The notes under the pieces: generated by a model
Seen by the model: the letters and a program-made list of their open reading frames with translations, nothing else
What the model was told of the DNA's origin: nothing
Databases searched by the model: none
NCBI GenBank assembly: GCA_963920705.1
Contig: OY987227.1
Span: 26,021,935 to 26,085,934 of the forward strand
Length of the DNA: 64,000 bases
Reading direction: 5' to 3'
Source: Odiellus spinosus
Lineage: Eukaryota; Arthropoda; Arachnida; Opiliones; Phalangiidae
Position numbers and translations under genes: made by a program
In this document: positions 13,426 through 27,227 of the stretch, piece after piece
How the letters are laid out: the number at the start of each line of letters is the position of its first letter
Position numbering within the stretch: position 1 is the stretch's first letter

Positions 13426-13892
13426 ATATGACGGTTAATCCCATAGCCAATAGTAGCTAAAGTAGCAACTAATAAAACCACGTCTGCTTAGTCTTAGGAA
13501 GTAAACTTTGATGCTTAATTAGGGTGAAGAAAAAAACATCGAGTATAAGAGAAATACTTCAAATAATTTAAATAACAAAACATCCTACGACGAATTTCTT
13601 ATCATTTCCTCAACACATTATCAATTATTTCCAAGAAACACGGTCGTTTTTCACCAAGAACTAAATATTAGCCAAAGAGCTCTATTAAAATTTTGTAAAT
13701 GACAGGTACGCCCTAGGTTTTGTAGCCATTGTTTGCTTATGATGAGTAAACCTTGAAATCAGAACGAATGTGTTGAATAAGAAAATAAACCCCATTTAGC
13801 TAACCTATTTCGTCAACACACGCTAAGCAAGTACGAAGTGGATTTCTTAAATCACCCAACTATAAAACTTTACATTTACCCTAACATTATAC

Positions 13893-14311
13893 CAGAGGTA
13901 TATAATAACCCCCTTCGGGGGGGAAGTATGAAAGCCCCTATACTACCAATGCTAAAAATCACGAACAACAAGAGCCCGCTGCTGACTATCTAGACCACTA
14001 GCTCGCGCTGGACTTCTCAATGTCGCTACTCTAGTAAATGGTCTTTGTATAAACAAGACGGCTCGATTTGTGTTTAGAACTTCCTGTCTCGGGAGTCAGG
14101 CTGTCTGTTAAAATGGAGTCGAAGGTTGACTTCAGCTCGCGAGTTCCGGAAGTGCGCGTAGGGAATATTTAGTCAGGTTCAAAATGGTGTAACTATTTTT
14201 TGGGAGTAAAGCGGTGTGTCGATCCGCCGCGATTTACGCCGGGCACTCGTTGTTCGTCGATTTTGCCTACCTTTCATACTTCCCCCCGAAGGGGGTTATT
14301 ATATACCTCTG
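13893..14311 (+). mobile_element. Family B MITE, copy 1
   Basis: 419 bp with inverted repeats of about 40 bp starting CAGAGGTATATAATAACCCC and including a CCCCTTCGGGG hairpin at each end. Flanked by 7-bp duplications ATTATAC. No coding capacity. Confidence 0.92.
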
Positions 14312-15216
14312 ATTATACTGACTTCCAAGCAAAATCGGATCAACAGTAGAAAAATAAACCCCAATCATTTATGCATGGTAACGCCATTTCAGGAGTAAAG
14401 AATAGAAAAAAAAAAAAACTTAGAGCAAAGTTCCCTTGGAATTTAACCAAGGCATCTGTATTTAAGATCAGACTTGAAAAGGTCTCTTTCTTATAATAAT
14501 CGAAAGATATTCGTGGTATTTTTTTGGTACATTCCAATATTGAAAGTGCGAACTATGGTATAGTGCCCTCCAACAGCTTTCAAAATATAAACCGAGAAAA
14601 AACCCACCTTGGTAAAAAAAAGCTAAGAAAACGTTCGAGCTAAAACGGCTCTTGAAATATTAAGAGAGATTTTTCGACCAACGGTATCTTGGGAATCGCG
14701 AAAATACTTCGCGACTAAAAGTTTTCGGCAGTTGAAGATGTATTTTATAAAGTGTACTTGAACCTCTTGAGGAGAATGAAATAAAAACTAATCATAGAAT
14801 TCGTTAAAAAAAAATTCGTGTCGACAATGGCGGATATTTGACGGTAGTTAAACTCGGTTCGTAGCCTTTAAAGTAATCATTATAAATGCGGGTATATCAG
14901 GGCCCATTTCAACAAAAAACAATTGTTAGGTACCATGACAACGTTTTTCATTATTTATCAAACTAAAGTGCGGAGTGAATAAGATCTATTCGAACTTAAC
15001 ATCACTTCGTGAATCTAATTAGTGAATAATTTCATGATCACAATGAAATTTAACGTGATTCACATTAATATTTCGCCAATTATAGGCCTTTGTCCGTTCA
15101 GCGTTATATCAATTTGTTAAATCATATTACCAAAATAAACCGTGATAAAAATTCTTCATATTCCTCCAATAACTCTCTGAGTTCTAAATAACCAAACACC
15201 AAAAATAGGTTCCTAC

Positions 15217-15515
15217 CTGTTGCGGACGCTGAGGTATATCGTAGACGTGTTCTCCCATCCTGGAACCCGGATGTCTCCTGAGACTTTCGGAGTATCCCGA
15301 TTGTATGTGATGGCGATGTTGGGCTTCCGACGTTAAAGCGTTAGCCGCCCCTCCATCAGCCCCACCGCTAACGTGTGACGTGGCGTAAGGAGACGGAAAA
15401 TAAAGAGGTTCCCTTTGAGGCTGGTATATCGACGAGTTACCACCGCCACCTCCTTTCACTTTCCCGTAAGAACACATGGAAATGTCGTCCGCTCGACCAC
15501 CGGAATTTCCCGAAC
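15217..15515 (-). CDS. Dscam-like receptor, probable cytoplasmic-tail exon
   Basis: A 299-bp open exon with a long pyrimidine tract and a CCGAG acceptor, entering in phase 1 and leaving in phase 0 at CAACAG/GTAGGA. It encodes about 100 polar residues: SGNSGGRADDISMCSYGKV, a Gly run (KGGGGGNSS), PLYFPSPYATS, a His-rich patch QHRHH, and EHVYDIPQRPQQ. There is no signal peptide or membrane segment. Tyrosines in SSIYQP, PYATS and VYDIP look like phosphotyrosine/SH2 sites; YDIP fits the YDxP type bound by Crk/Nck SH2 domains, and Dscam signals through the Nck-type adaptor Dock (known for the family). Phase matches the transmembrane exon (T + GT gives Cys), but another cytoplasmic exon may lie between them. 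If the donor were not used, translation would stop 10 codons later at 15184-15186. Assignment to Dscam is by position, strand and phase rather than recognised homology. Confidence 0.6.
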
Positions 15516-17799
15516 CTCGGAAAGTAAAAAAAGAAAGAAAAGACTTCAATTAAGGATCATAAATCCGGTATCCACTCTTTTAAACATTGCATTGACACAT
15601 CCATAGGGAATGCCTCTTAAAATGAATCTATTTTCGTCCTCTGTTCAACAGGAGTTTACGAAATACGAAAGAGTTGTGGCGTGTTGATATACAATTTTAA
15701 AACGCATAGGGTTTTTGATCGTTTTTCGGTGTCAACTCGCTGTTGTCACGCAAAAATAACTAATTTACTAAAACTAGCTGTTTGGTTCCTTGACTACCTC
15801 TGACCTGGTTTATCTAATAAATTTGAAGATGGATGGGTTAAATAACAACAGAGAAACTGCCCTGGGGCGTCAGGCAGGGCGGGCTCAAGGCCCCTCGACC
15901 GTCGGACCTGGTTTGGCCTTGTTCACCTTCCAACGCCCCTGAAACTGTCCTAACTAAAAGCCTGTTTATTGACGTTAAAATATGCTAAAGGAACGATCTC
16001 ATCAAATCACCGAATAAACAAAGCTGTCATCCTTAACGGTGTTACTTATGATTCGCTTGTAACTTTGCGTAAAATTGGCCAATAGAAAACTATGATATCC
16101 ATAGAAATTTTGCTACAAGATTATAAAGGCCTATCTATTTCGATTTTAAGTTTTAAAGCAATAAAAAGTTTCCAAACCCAGAAAATTCCGAAGATTTTGA
16201 AAGATTATTTGATAAAGATAACCGCTCGAGCGAAATTAAGCCCTTAGAAATCTCTCTGGTGGCCTATTAAATCTTAATTAATAATCTTCTTCAATAACTT
16301 CAACACCATCTTATACGAAACTATTTTCGGGTTCCCTCTTTTGTAATTTTCGTCGCGGGTAAATTCGATTTATAAGAGCTTATTTCGGGCCGGGTTTTGA
16401 ATAGACGAATCGAAAACAAAACTCCTTCGAGCCTAATCTTTTAATCGCGAAAGAAAAGATTTCTTCGAAAACTATAGAAAATAGCGAAGAGCTAGCGCCA
16501 ATCTCCGATATCCGGGGAAAACTTTATATTATATTAAAGAGAAGTTCAATATTAACTCTAGCACATAATCGTTAAGGGGAGCCGGGCTTTTATCAATAGC
16601 TCCAATCAGGTTTCCGCAAAGTTTGCTCTAGCTCAGAGTGAGCTGGAAAGAGCGCTAAGAGAAACAAGAAAAGAGATGTTTTAGAGATAAACATCATTAC
16701 GTTTCCCCGAACCCCCCATGCAAGATTATATAAAAGGGGCTATATACGAAATTTCGCCTTTCTTCCAAATTATCTCTCGCGAACTCCTGAACGAAATAAG
16801 AGCAAAATATGCGCAGAACGAGACTGAGGAATAAACAGAGCCCAGAAAAGTATTTATTAGTAGTTTTTTTAACACTTTTGCAAAGTTTTAGGCGTGTACA
16901 ATTAAGCGCGGAATATCGAAAGAACTTAACTTTGTATCTTTCATTTATATTTGCACACAGGTTTAAATTATTTACAGCGCATGCGCCCCTCATTATTTTA
17001 ACAGTAACAATACTTAAAGTGAAACTTTAATTAATTTTTGGAATCACCATGCCCAAAAAACGTAGTCGATAATGTTCAATCAATTTTTAGACACATTTTT
17101 GGGGTTTGATGCCTAAAAAGCTTGTCCGTCAAACGCCGGCCTATTCTTTTAATGTTAGGACATTACAAGCGCTGAAACAAAACGATTGGTCCGAATTTAT
17201 ATTTATTTTTATTCAAACTTAAGAGATTATAATTTAAACACCAAAAATATGTCTAAAAATTGCGTATAAATTCTCGGAAAATATTTAGGCATGGTGTTCC
17301 CTAACTTTATTTCAAAATTAGAAGCCGAGTTTATACGGGGCGAACCAAGTAGTGAACGCAATCAATCCGAAAATAAAAAAATATAATTAAAAAAAAATGA
17401 TTTTAATTAAATGATTCCGTGCACTAATTGTATGTTAAGCGTTATCTTATGCCAGCAACCAGACATAAATTACCTCGCCCATGATTGTCACGGGTCGATA
17501 CCAATTGGTGCCTGGCGGTTAAACTCACCAAAAGCCTAAATTAATTCCCTCACAACCACTTAATGGTTTATTACGTTTCGCTTCCGCTTTGAACAGTGAT
17601 TGGACGACGTAATTGCGTGACAATTTGGAATCTGGTCATTCAAATTTTCCAATGAAAACGCGTTGCGTAATCGAACATATTGTATAAGGGAAAGAATTTT
17701 GGCTTTACTCGGGTTTTAACTACCAGATACCACTATATATTTTATCGCGATAAAAATTTGCTACTCTGTCTAACATAGCAACGAGCTAACTGGTAGAAC

Positions 17800-18083
17800 C
17801 AGAAGCCGATGAAACCCTCCTTTGAAGTCTACTACTCCAATGTTCGATATAGCGCTCCTCTCTGTATGGGTAAAATTCCCAATTTTACGAGTTAGAAGGG
17901 GTCCTACTTCATCCCCCCTGACGACGTTTTTTGGACGAACTCCAAGGCTGCTAGAGATATTCGCTCGACGAGCTCCCGCTCCGAAAACATCTACCGTTAG
18001 GAGGCGTACGAATCGAGCCTTTTGAGAATAACCCATACAGAGAGGGTAGACAAGACTTCAAAGGAGGGTTTCATTGGCTTCTG
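17800..18083 (+). mobile_element. Family A MITE, copy 8 (internally deleted)
   Basis: 284 bp; deletions remove part of the centre and a piece next to the right end. Flanks GTAGAAC and GTAAAAC match at six of seven bases. Confidence 0.9.
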
Positions 18084-19051
18084 GTAAAACCTGATTTATA
18101 AAATAACCTTGTTGCGATGTTTTTTCAATTAATCGATTGCCGACCCCGTAATTTCGCTCGAATGCTTATGAAGCGATGAATACGCGTAGAGTAGCGAGCT
18201 ATTAAAAGCGTCAAACCTTCTGCCAAATTAATTTCAAATAGCATTCATATTCAGTATGGTAAAGTATGTTTATCCAAGCTGCGGGGGGGAAGTTCCTAGA
18301 AAATTTCCCGGTTTTGTCTAGCTTATACGCTTTAATAATCTCGTCGGCAACCAATATCGCGTCAGGAACCGGAGAGAAAGAGTTCCGAAAGGACCTAAAT
18401 ATTTGCTAGTCGAGACGGGCCAGGTAAAAGCGTCGGTAGCAGGCAAAGCTATATATAGTTGTTTGAAAAGTTTCGCGAATTTTCTCCCGAGCCTTCCGAA
18501 AGAGAGGCGACTATTCATCTCCATAGAGTATTATTCAAACAAGTTTCGAGCGAAACGTCAGGGCCATAGCGGCGCGAGTTTCTGTCCAAAGTTTAAAAGG
18601 CGAAGAATTTGAAAACCGGATGTTAAATTAGACATTTCTTTTAAACATTTCGCAGTATATCGCGTGCTCCCCAAACGTTTATATTATGGAAATTACGCGT
18701 AAGGGGCATACGGTTTTCCAAAAGTTTCTACGTATTATAACATTCCAAGAGAGCTCTCAAGCTTTTGGAATTATACGAAAATAGGCTAAATGGAATGAAT
18801 ACCTCCGCGCTCTTACAGAAATTTACGCGATTGCTAGAGCTTCCTTTTAGATATATATAAGCCAATACTTCAAAGGGATTTCATTTTGTACGTTTATTTG
18901 TTTAAAGTTTATTCGTAGTGGGTCAACCAGAAATTTTAATATACGAGAAATAATTTATTTCAAAATTATAAGATTTGATATTAAAATTTGAGTGACATTT
19001 TCGGGCAAATCGTTTAATTATATAAATATATACGTATAAATATTTAAAGGA

Positions 19052-19190
19052 CTAGGATTTCTTCTGCCTGTAACCTGCCTGTTTAACTGGAATTGGGCTC
19101 ACCTTCTGAGCTTTCCCTTTTGGGTAGCGAGGCAAGAGAAAGCCTGGAGGGTGAGATTGTTTCCAGGGTGACAGGCAGAAGTAATCCTAG
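19052..19190. repeat. Short inverted repeat, MITE-like
   Basis: CTAGGATTTCTTCTGCCTG left and CAGGCAGAAGTAATCCTAG right, an imperfect 19-base inverted repeat enclosing about 100 bp. Confidence 0.5.
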
Positions 19191-19256
19191 GCCTTTATTT
19201 ATATAAAGTTAAAAAATATATATTTTCGAAACGTTTGGAAATTCTACATCGAAACT

Positions 19257-19418
19257 ATAGCCGCGTTCACACTTGATACTTCAAAACCGTTTTGCAAAAA
19301 TTAAATCGTAAAATTTCGGGGGTTCAATAAGAATACAAATAAGATCTTGAAAAGTCGCTTTGATCCTTCAAAACGGTTTTTGGAAACGTTTCAAAGTGTC
19401 AAGTGTGAACGTAGCTAT
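19257..19418. mobile_element. Small MITE with GCGTTCACACTTGA ends
   Basis: ATAGCCGCGTTCACACTTGA left and complement ATAGCTACGTTCACACTTGA right, about 160 bp. A related longer copy is at 63218-63587 and a fragment (TGTGAACGTGGCTTAAA) at 32563-32579. Confidence 0.6.
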
Positions 19419-20592
19419 TGGTTGCTTGGCTCTTCTAGAACAAAAGTTCATTTTCGCGCGTTCTGGTCATAGATATAGGGCTACTATTATTGTTATACAT
19501 TAATTGTCTATACCTAATTTCATTAGGTGCTCTAGAGTAATAAAAATTACTCTGAAAGCAAGTTTTATAGAACAGTAGAGTTCAAGAGGAAAGTTTTTTT
19601 GCTCTCTCTCTTTTATGAGAGAGCAACCGATTGAGAGCATTTTTGAAATGATTTGATTGGGTGATGCTGATTGTGGGGCATAACATTCTGTAGCGTGTGA
19701 AATTTGTATAGTGGAAGGCAGGGCATAAAATCAGTAAGGATTGGATATATCTATGGTTCTGGCACGTCATATGGTTGCTTTGACGCGCTTTCTTTCGTGA
19801 AAGTACTTAAGCAGTAAAATTTAAATTTCAACATTTTTGCCATAATAATATTGAAGTCTCTTAAAAAAGCGTCAACCCAAAGATGTAAAATTTCGGTTTA
19901 AATAGAAAATAACTTTAAAAATATACTACACATAAAAAAATGGTCACAACATCAGCACACATTGAGTCATAGAGGATATATAAATGAAATTTTTCATGTT
20001 GAAGACAGGTAGAGTATGTCTACTTTTAGCCCTTGGTCTGTACTTCAATTTAGTTCCTTTTGAGAATGCAAGGAATTATAATACAAATTTTGCCAGATCT
20101 TTCATAAACCGCTCGATTTAGTTTCATTCGATCAAAACTTTTCTATTTTAACACGAAAACCGCCGATTGATCATCAACACAATAGTGATGTAGGTTACGC
20201 GGTTAACGCCCCGAAGGAACTCAAAATCTTTAATTATTCCCGAACGGCCTAAGAGAGGAGAAGGACTTATCGCTTAAAATCGAGACTAATCCCCGAACTA
20301 CCTTACTATAAAATTCAAAACAAAACTTAAGCCTAGAGATCAATTTATTGTTAGAGGTTTGTTTAGATCTAATATAAATCGTACTTAACGTGAAAATGTC
20401 GCGGTTCAATTACGAACGTCGAGGATTAAAAAGAAGAGCTTATAGACGGCGGGTGTTCAAAGTTCAAAGTTCAAACTACGAACTAAAAAAGGAACAGAAT
20501 ATTTTATTTTATTTTGAAACCCGCGTCCCAATTTTGAATGTAACAACTTTCAGGCGACATTCTAGAGCTTGATTCATCAAGTTTGGTAATAT

Positions 20593-20928
20593 CAGAAGCC
20601 AATGAAACCCTCCTTTGAAGTCTACAACTCTAATGTTCCATATAGCGCTCCTCTCTGTATGGGTAAAATTGACAATTTTTCGAGATCGGAGGGGTCCTAC
20701 TTCATACCCCCTGTCTACGGAAAATTGGAAATTCTCTCTCCACAACCGACGACGTTTTTTTGACGAACTCCAAGGCTGCTAGAGATATTCGCTCGACGAA
20801 CTCACGCTCCGAAAATATCTACCGTTAGGAGGCGTACGAATCGCGCTTTTTGAAACTAACCCATACAGAGAGGGGTAAACAAGACCCGGGAGTAATAGAC
20901 TTCAAAGGAGGGGTTTCATCGGCTTCTT
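20593..20928 (+). mobile_element. Family A MITE, copy 9
   Basis: 336 bp, flanked by GTAATAT duplications. The last base is T in place of G (GGCTTCTT). Confidence 0.92.
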
Positions 20929-22697
20929 GTAATATTTCAATTACAGTGAATGAAAAAATGCACTGCAATCATTACTACACAGTAAAGTCACACTAGGGTT
21001 ATCAATTATGGTGGGAGGGGACTAATCCAGGCAAACCTTTCCAGGGTTATTATATATCTAGTTTTAGATACGGAAGTTAATTATTCTTTTTATCTAATCT
21101 TTGATTCCATATAACTTAAGTTAACGAAGCTATTATCCTAAGAGAAGTGAAATATTTAATGGGGAAGAGCTGATTCCGAAATGAATTAAAAAGCTGTTCC
21201 ATTTTTAACACCAAGTTTCCCTTTATGCTTCCCAGAAATAAAAATGAATCTATTAAAAAATATATTTTGAATTATTGGCCTTTAACTAAAATTTTTGCTG
21301 CCCATTGAACTAACCAGAATAAACAGCACTAAGAAAACCCTAAAATGCTCATAGGAAAATGGGAAAGGCTCCGAAATGTCAAAAAAGCCTCCGTAATAAA
21401 TTGAGTTTTTGATTGAATACTTCTTAGAACATAGAATTTTAACCTCAAACAACACCAATAAAAACATATTTGCGGGAAAGCTTGCAAAATAGCCAAATAT
21501 ATTGGCGGACTCATACACTACGTTAAACCCGATAAATAAAATAGTTCATCTAACCGCGTGGATTATCCAAACAATGAAAAATATCATAGATTTGTTTTTA
21601 GAAAAGAATTTAAATAATAAAATTCCATAATTCTAGGGTAAACAAAAACCCAATGCCCTTGTCCTCCAACCATTGGCGGCAAACCTAACACATATTAGTT
21701 TATATGGTTATAAAAACCACCGTTGTAAAAATAAATTGACAAAAACACTTTTTTTTCTCCTAGCGAGGTGACCGGAATCGAGCCAGAGCGAGAGAAAGAA
21801 AAAAATTTAAGAAAATTTCAACTTTAAGATTCAAACGATGATGAAAAAAATCCCTTGCAAAGAAAAAGGAGAATAAAAAGTAATCCCTAACCTAGGTCGT
21901 ATAAAAGAGAAGCTACGTTAAAGATACAAACGAAAAGAAAGCGAACGTTGCTAGCAGAATAGAGGAAGAAGAGTTGCGAGATAGAAAAAAATAAAATAAA
22001 AAATAAAGAAGAAAAGAAAATGAAACTGTCAGAGCCAGATCAAACCATTTTTCAAAACCTTACACGTTGAACTTTCCATGCCTCTCCTTCCCTTCCCTTT
22101 CCTCCAAGATCTTACTATACATATATAACACCTCTGCCGAGGAGAATTTCATACCACCAACTTCTTTATCGCCTGAACCTCAAAGTGAAGGTAAAACTAA
22201 ATATTAATTTATATATATAATTATACTTTATAGTTAAAATTGTTTGGTCTTTTCTGGGAGTAACAATATATGGTCATTGCTATTGGCTATGAAACGTAAG
22301 AGCTACAATAACTTCGATTGGTTAAATATTAAATATAAATTAGAGTTTCGGATAAACAACTCAATCAAAATGATGTTCAAGAAAGCCGTTAGGATACTAG
22401 GGCTCCGAATTCTTATAACTTTTGTTAATTGAATTAAAACCTCGTGAATGTCAATTAATATATATTTCTTACTCGAGTTAACGAGGCATTTAGAAAATTT
22501 CAAACTCAAGTTTCTTCGCGGATTTTAAATCAAATTAAGATGTAGTAATTTAGTTCCTTTCAATTTAGATTAAAATATAATTATTATATTTCATTCTACA
22601 CGGATTTCAAGAAACAAATATCCGTTTGAATAAACGCGTAATTTGTTTATTAATCAAACTTAAAATTTCATCTTCGGATAATTCGTATTCATTTGAT

Positions 22698-23070
22698 CAG
22701 AGGTATATAATAACACCCTTCGGGGGGGAAGTATGAAAGGTAGGCAAAATCGACGAACAACGAGTGCCCGGCCATTTTGAACCTCACTAAATTTTCCCTA
22801 CGCGCACTTCCGGAACTCGCGAGCTGAAGTCAACCTTCGACTCCATTTTAACAGACAGCCTGACTCATGAGACAGGAAGTTCTAAACACAAATCGAGCCG
22901 TCTTGTTTATACAAAGACCATTTACTAGAGTAGCGACATTGAGAAGTCCAGCGCGAGCTAGTGGCCTAGATAGTCAGCAGCGGGCTCTTGTTGTTCGTGA
23001 TTTTTAGCATTGGTAGTATAGGGGCTTTCATACTTCCCCCCCCCCCGAAGGGGATTAGTATATACCTCTG
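22698..23070 (-). mobile_element. Family B MITE, copy 2 (internal deletion)
   Basis: 373 bp, inverted relative to copy 1, lacking about 45 bp of the interior. Flanked by ATTTGAT duplications. Confidence 0.92.
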
Positions 23071-23346
23071 ATTTGATATATTCTGTGGTTTTATATTAAC
23101 AAACAATTTATCCGAGATTAAAATATCTGAAAAAACCTAGTTCTTTATCCGATTCCGAGCTCTCTAATGTTATCTGAATTTACAATTAACTTCTCCAAAT
23201 TATAAATATATATTTTTTGACAATATTTCCGAAGATCGTCCACGAATTTCATATTTTTCAAAAAGGGAATAAGAAATCATCACTTATAAATTAAAATTTA
23301 ATAAAATATAGGGGAATTAAATTATGATTTACAATATATACATTAA

Positions 23347-23390
23347 CAGAAGCCGATTAAACCCACGAAGGAAAGTTTCATTTGCTTCTG
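23347..23390. mobile_element. Family A MITE, copy 10, 44-bp remnant made only of ends
   Basis: CAGAAGCCGATTAAACCC and GTTTCATTTGCTTCTG with about 10 bp between them, still flanked by perfect ACATTAA duplications. The whole interior is gone. Confidence 0.85.
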
Positions 23391-24186
23391 ACATTAATAA
23401 TTTAAGTTTGACTCTCTCTTTGCGCTTTTCATTCTTCTATTCAAGATAAGTTCGCATAACGAGAGAAACTGATGCGGATTGATACACGATATTAAAACTC
23501 ATTGACGAAAAATAATCGATGCTAAACCTATTTGAACGAGAGTGTCTAGTCCTTAGAGGAAGTACGTAAGGTGGGAAAGTTGGCTCGCTAGGGTAAAATA
23601 AGGAATATTCTGATAGCGTGAACTTTCAACCAAATGCAGTCCTAATGATGATCCCTTTTCTTTCAACCCTATAGAGCTTGCGAGGAATAAAAAAAATTCC
23701 ATACGTTTTTTCGATGGCTGTGTGGGGATTGGAAACGGCTGGTGTAAGGTATATATTCAGAAGTTTTATTCAACCCATTGGATGAATACGGGCCAGGGTT
23801 TAAAGAGAGGTTCACGAGCTTGATTTTTTTTATATTTCTACTTTAACTTTATTCGTAAAAGTTCATTGAACGGATTTAGTAGGTATACAGAAGCCTGGCC
23901 TCTTTTGGTAATAGGTCGCCCGGGCTATTAGGAGGTTGTTATAGACGTAATTTGTAAGTATTTTTTATGAAGAAATATCTCAAAAGGAAAGTATAATGGG
24001 CTAGCTAATGAATTCCGCTTCCAAATGGCAAAACTTTATCATCAAAGTCAATCTATATTGGGATTTGTACTCTAAGGTTATTTCGAACCTTCAGCTCTAC
24101 TATCAGTCATTCCTAATAAAATTTATTCTAGGGAATAAGGGATACAAATCTACGAATGTAGGAATTTTATAGGATTAAAATAATAA

Positions 24187-24523
24187 CAGAAGCCGATGAA
24201 ACCCTCCTTTGAAGTCTATTATTCCCTGGTCTTCTCTACCTCTCTCTGTATGGGTTATTCTCAAAAGGCGCGATTCGTACGCCTCCTAACGGTAGATGTT
24301 TTCGGAGCGGGAGTTCGTCGAGCGAATATCTCTAGCAGCCTTGGAGTTCTTCCAAAAAACGTCGTCGTTTGTGGAGAGAGAGAATTTCCAATTTTCCGTT
24401 GACAGGGGGGATGAAGTAGGACCCCTTCCAACTCGTAAAATTGGGAATTTTACCCATACAAAGAGGAGCGCTATATGGAACATTGGAGTATTAGACTTCA
24501 ATGGAGGGTTTCATCTACTTCTG
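24187..24523 (-). mobile_element. Family A MITE, copy 11
   Basis: 337 bp, flanked by ATAATAA duplications. Mixed ends (CCG left, TAG right). Confidence 0.93.
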
Positions 24524-24616
24524 ATAATAAGTTAGGATTAAATAAACATCGAGTTTTGAATGGAAGTTATAATACAAAGTTGATACTCAAATTTTGTAGA
24601 CCGTATAAAGAATAAG

Positions 24617-24853
24617 CGGGCATTTTAAGATAGGGGTCATATTTGGAAATTTTGCTCGATTTCTATTAGTGGTGAGGCAGATTTTATTATTTTATAATTA
24701 TCAAGGGAATGTCTACTTTCTAATGGTGAAATCGGTTTATGCCTAGGAGATAATAGAGGAAGGTTACGGTCATTTTAAGACATGGGTCATTTTTGGAAAT
24801 TTTGCTCGATTTCTATTGGTGGAGAGGCAGGATTTTATTATTGTAAAATAATC
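24617..24853. repeat. Local duplication
   Basis: An about 87-bp segment containing GGAAATTTTGCTCGATTTCT occurs at 24617-24703 and again, with about 10% change, at 24767-24853. Confidence 0.7.
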
Positions 24854-25337
24854 TAATTTCGCCAATATCGTGATCCCCTTCCTTTGACCATACAACTAGC
24901 TATTTTGGCCACGAAAAATCAATTTGTATGCTAAAGAATCAAAATTAGTCCTTAAGCCGGAGGAAATTTTTATTCTACCGCGGAAATATTTTTTGCCGAC
25001 CTTGGCGAAACTTTTTAGGGGGGGGGGGGGAGCTATTTTTCAATTCATAAACTAATTAAACCAAAATAAAAAGAGGGATGAGAAACCTACTGCTGACAAA
25101 ATATTGGTTTTTGGTCTCGTAATTATTAATTGGTCTAGCTCTCATTTTGAATGTAATTATAAACAAAAGGAAAAGTATTTGCAATCGAGTATTATTAATC
25201 ACCATGTTAGGTCTAGAGTCAAAATTAGGATGAGGTCCAAAAACGCATAAAGTTCACTCTTAAAGGAAAACTGAACTAAAATTTAAAACAGCGCTATTGA
25301 GTGCCACTGTCAGAATATATTGTGAAATCAGTACCGT

Positions 25338-25674
25338 CAGAAGCCGATGAAACCCTCCTTTGAAGTCTACTACTCCAATGTTCCATATAGCGCTCCTCTC
25401 TGTATGGGTAAAATTCCCAATTTTACGAGTTAGAAGGGGTCCTGCTTCATCCCCCCTGTCTACGGAAAATTGGAAATTCTCTCTCTCCACAAACGACGAC
25501 GTTTTTTGGACGAACTCCGAGGCTGCTATAGATATTCGCTCGACGAGCTCCCGCTTCGAAAACATCTACCGTTAGGAGGCGTACGAATCGCGCCTTTTTA
25601 GAATAACCCATACAGAGAGGGGTAGACAAGACCCGAGAGTAATAGACTTCAAAGGAGGGTTTCATCGGCTTCTG
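25338..25674 (+). mobile_element. Family A MITE, copy 12
   Basis: 337 bp, flanked by GTACCGT duplications. Confidence 0.93.
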
Positions 25675-27227
25675 GTACCGTTGAAGGCGTAAGTGGGTTC
25701 ATCTAATTGGTTCGATTTCATACTTAATTATGAAATTTGAAAACCAAAAAAGTATCTAATATTTGTAATAAGATTCTCTAATACTTTTTTTGACTTGGTG
25801 ATTCCAAACATAAACGACAAACATAACAGTCCATGAGCATCGAGCTTTAAACTGGCTAAATAATTTATAATCTAACTATATTTTCAATTAAGTTTAATTG
25901 GTAACTTTAAACTTCTTCATTACTTAATGTTCCTTTTAAGATTATACCTTAATGACTCTTGAAATAACTTTTTTGAAAGTCTTCTTTTTATAATAAAAAG
26001 AAGTTTCGAGCAGTTAAAACTTTAGGCTCATTAAAAACGAGACAAAAAGCCGTCATCTTTATTATAATGACTGATTATCTTGAATTGACGGGGAGGATGT
26101 GGGTGGAGTGGATCCAGACCCATATATTAAGAGTCATTTGTCTACGTTCGAACTTTAATATCGGAGAATAATTGAGTGGAATAAGGCTCATTTCGATCCC
26201 TAAGACCGTGTCCTCAACGTTCAAAGCAGCCGCTAGGCGTCAGGTGAATTTTGCGGGCCATTAAGCCCGCTACCATTAAACGCGTTTATCAGGAGAAGAG
26301 GGGAAGGTGTGGGGGTGAAAGTGAGCGCTTCTCCGAGCGGCTCATATCCCCCCCTCAGACGCTAAAGTTAGCCTTTTATCGATTACATTAAAATTCTACC
26401 TTCGAGTTCCGCTAGAATGAAGTGACCGTCCGAGAAGAGCGATTGAATTAAAGCGAAACCTGGAAGTCCAGAGAACTATAGGCAATTACGCTTCGAGTTG
26501 GCAGTGCTGGCGAGGTTAAGATAACTCTACCTCAGAGTCAACAAATAATTGAAATAAATGGTAGCTTAGATTTAGGCAGGCAGTCAACTGTAGAGGTTGA
26601 AATTAACTAGAGACGACCAGCGAGAGATTTAAGGGGTCATACATACGTCACTAGATATAAAGCTTTGTACACACGAGGAGCAATGGGCCGCCCATATTGT
26701 TAAAGATTGTTGTTCTAGAACATAATCTATTGTTATTATTGCTCCATAGCTTCGCATCGTCCGAACGAGGCTTAAAGACGTTTAGATTTAATTGGGATAT
26801 GATCATACAATTTGAAACGTTCCCTGAATTTGGACCTATAACATATTAGGGTTAACGTAGGTTACGGAAGAGGGTATGGAATTGTGATATATGAAACCAA
26901 TTTGTCTAAAATATCTATTTGCAGTTCGTTCAATTTTCAAGAAAAGTACGAAGGAAGGTGAGATAGTTGTAGGCGAGAAAAATATAAAGATTTGCTAGTC
27001 AGTACATCAAACTAATCTGGATCTAATTCGTGTTCAATGAACTATAAAGAGCGAAATTATGAAAAGTATATCTATTCCAACTTATTTCGACAACGAATAA
27101 GGTATAATCTTTTAAAGGGATAATGAAGACGTGTGATTTGTTAATTCTAATATAATACGAATAAAAATCATAGATGAAACTCGCCAAACGTTTATTTGGT
27201 TATGTTTTACTTATCCGTGCACGTTGA

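Larger units (their letters stand above)
10009..15216. other. Non-coding stretch left of the cytoplasmic exon
   Basis: Contains family A copies 6 and 7, family B copy 1, and a purine-rich strand between 10200 and 11220 with several A or T runs of 10-22. The exon that should follow 15217 in phase 0 was looked for here on the minus strand and not recognised. Confidence 0.5.
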
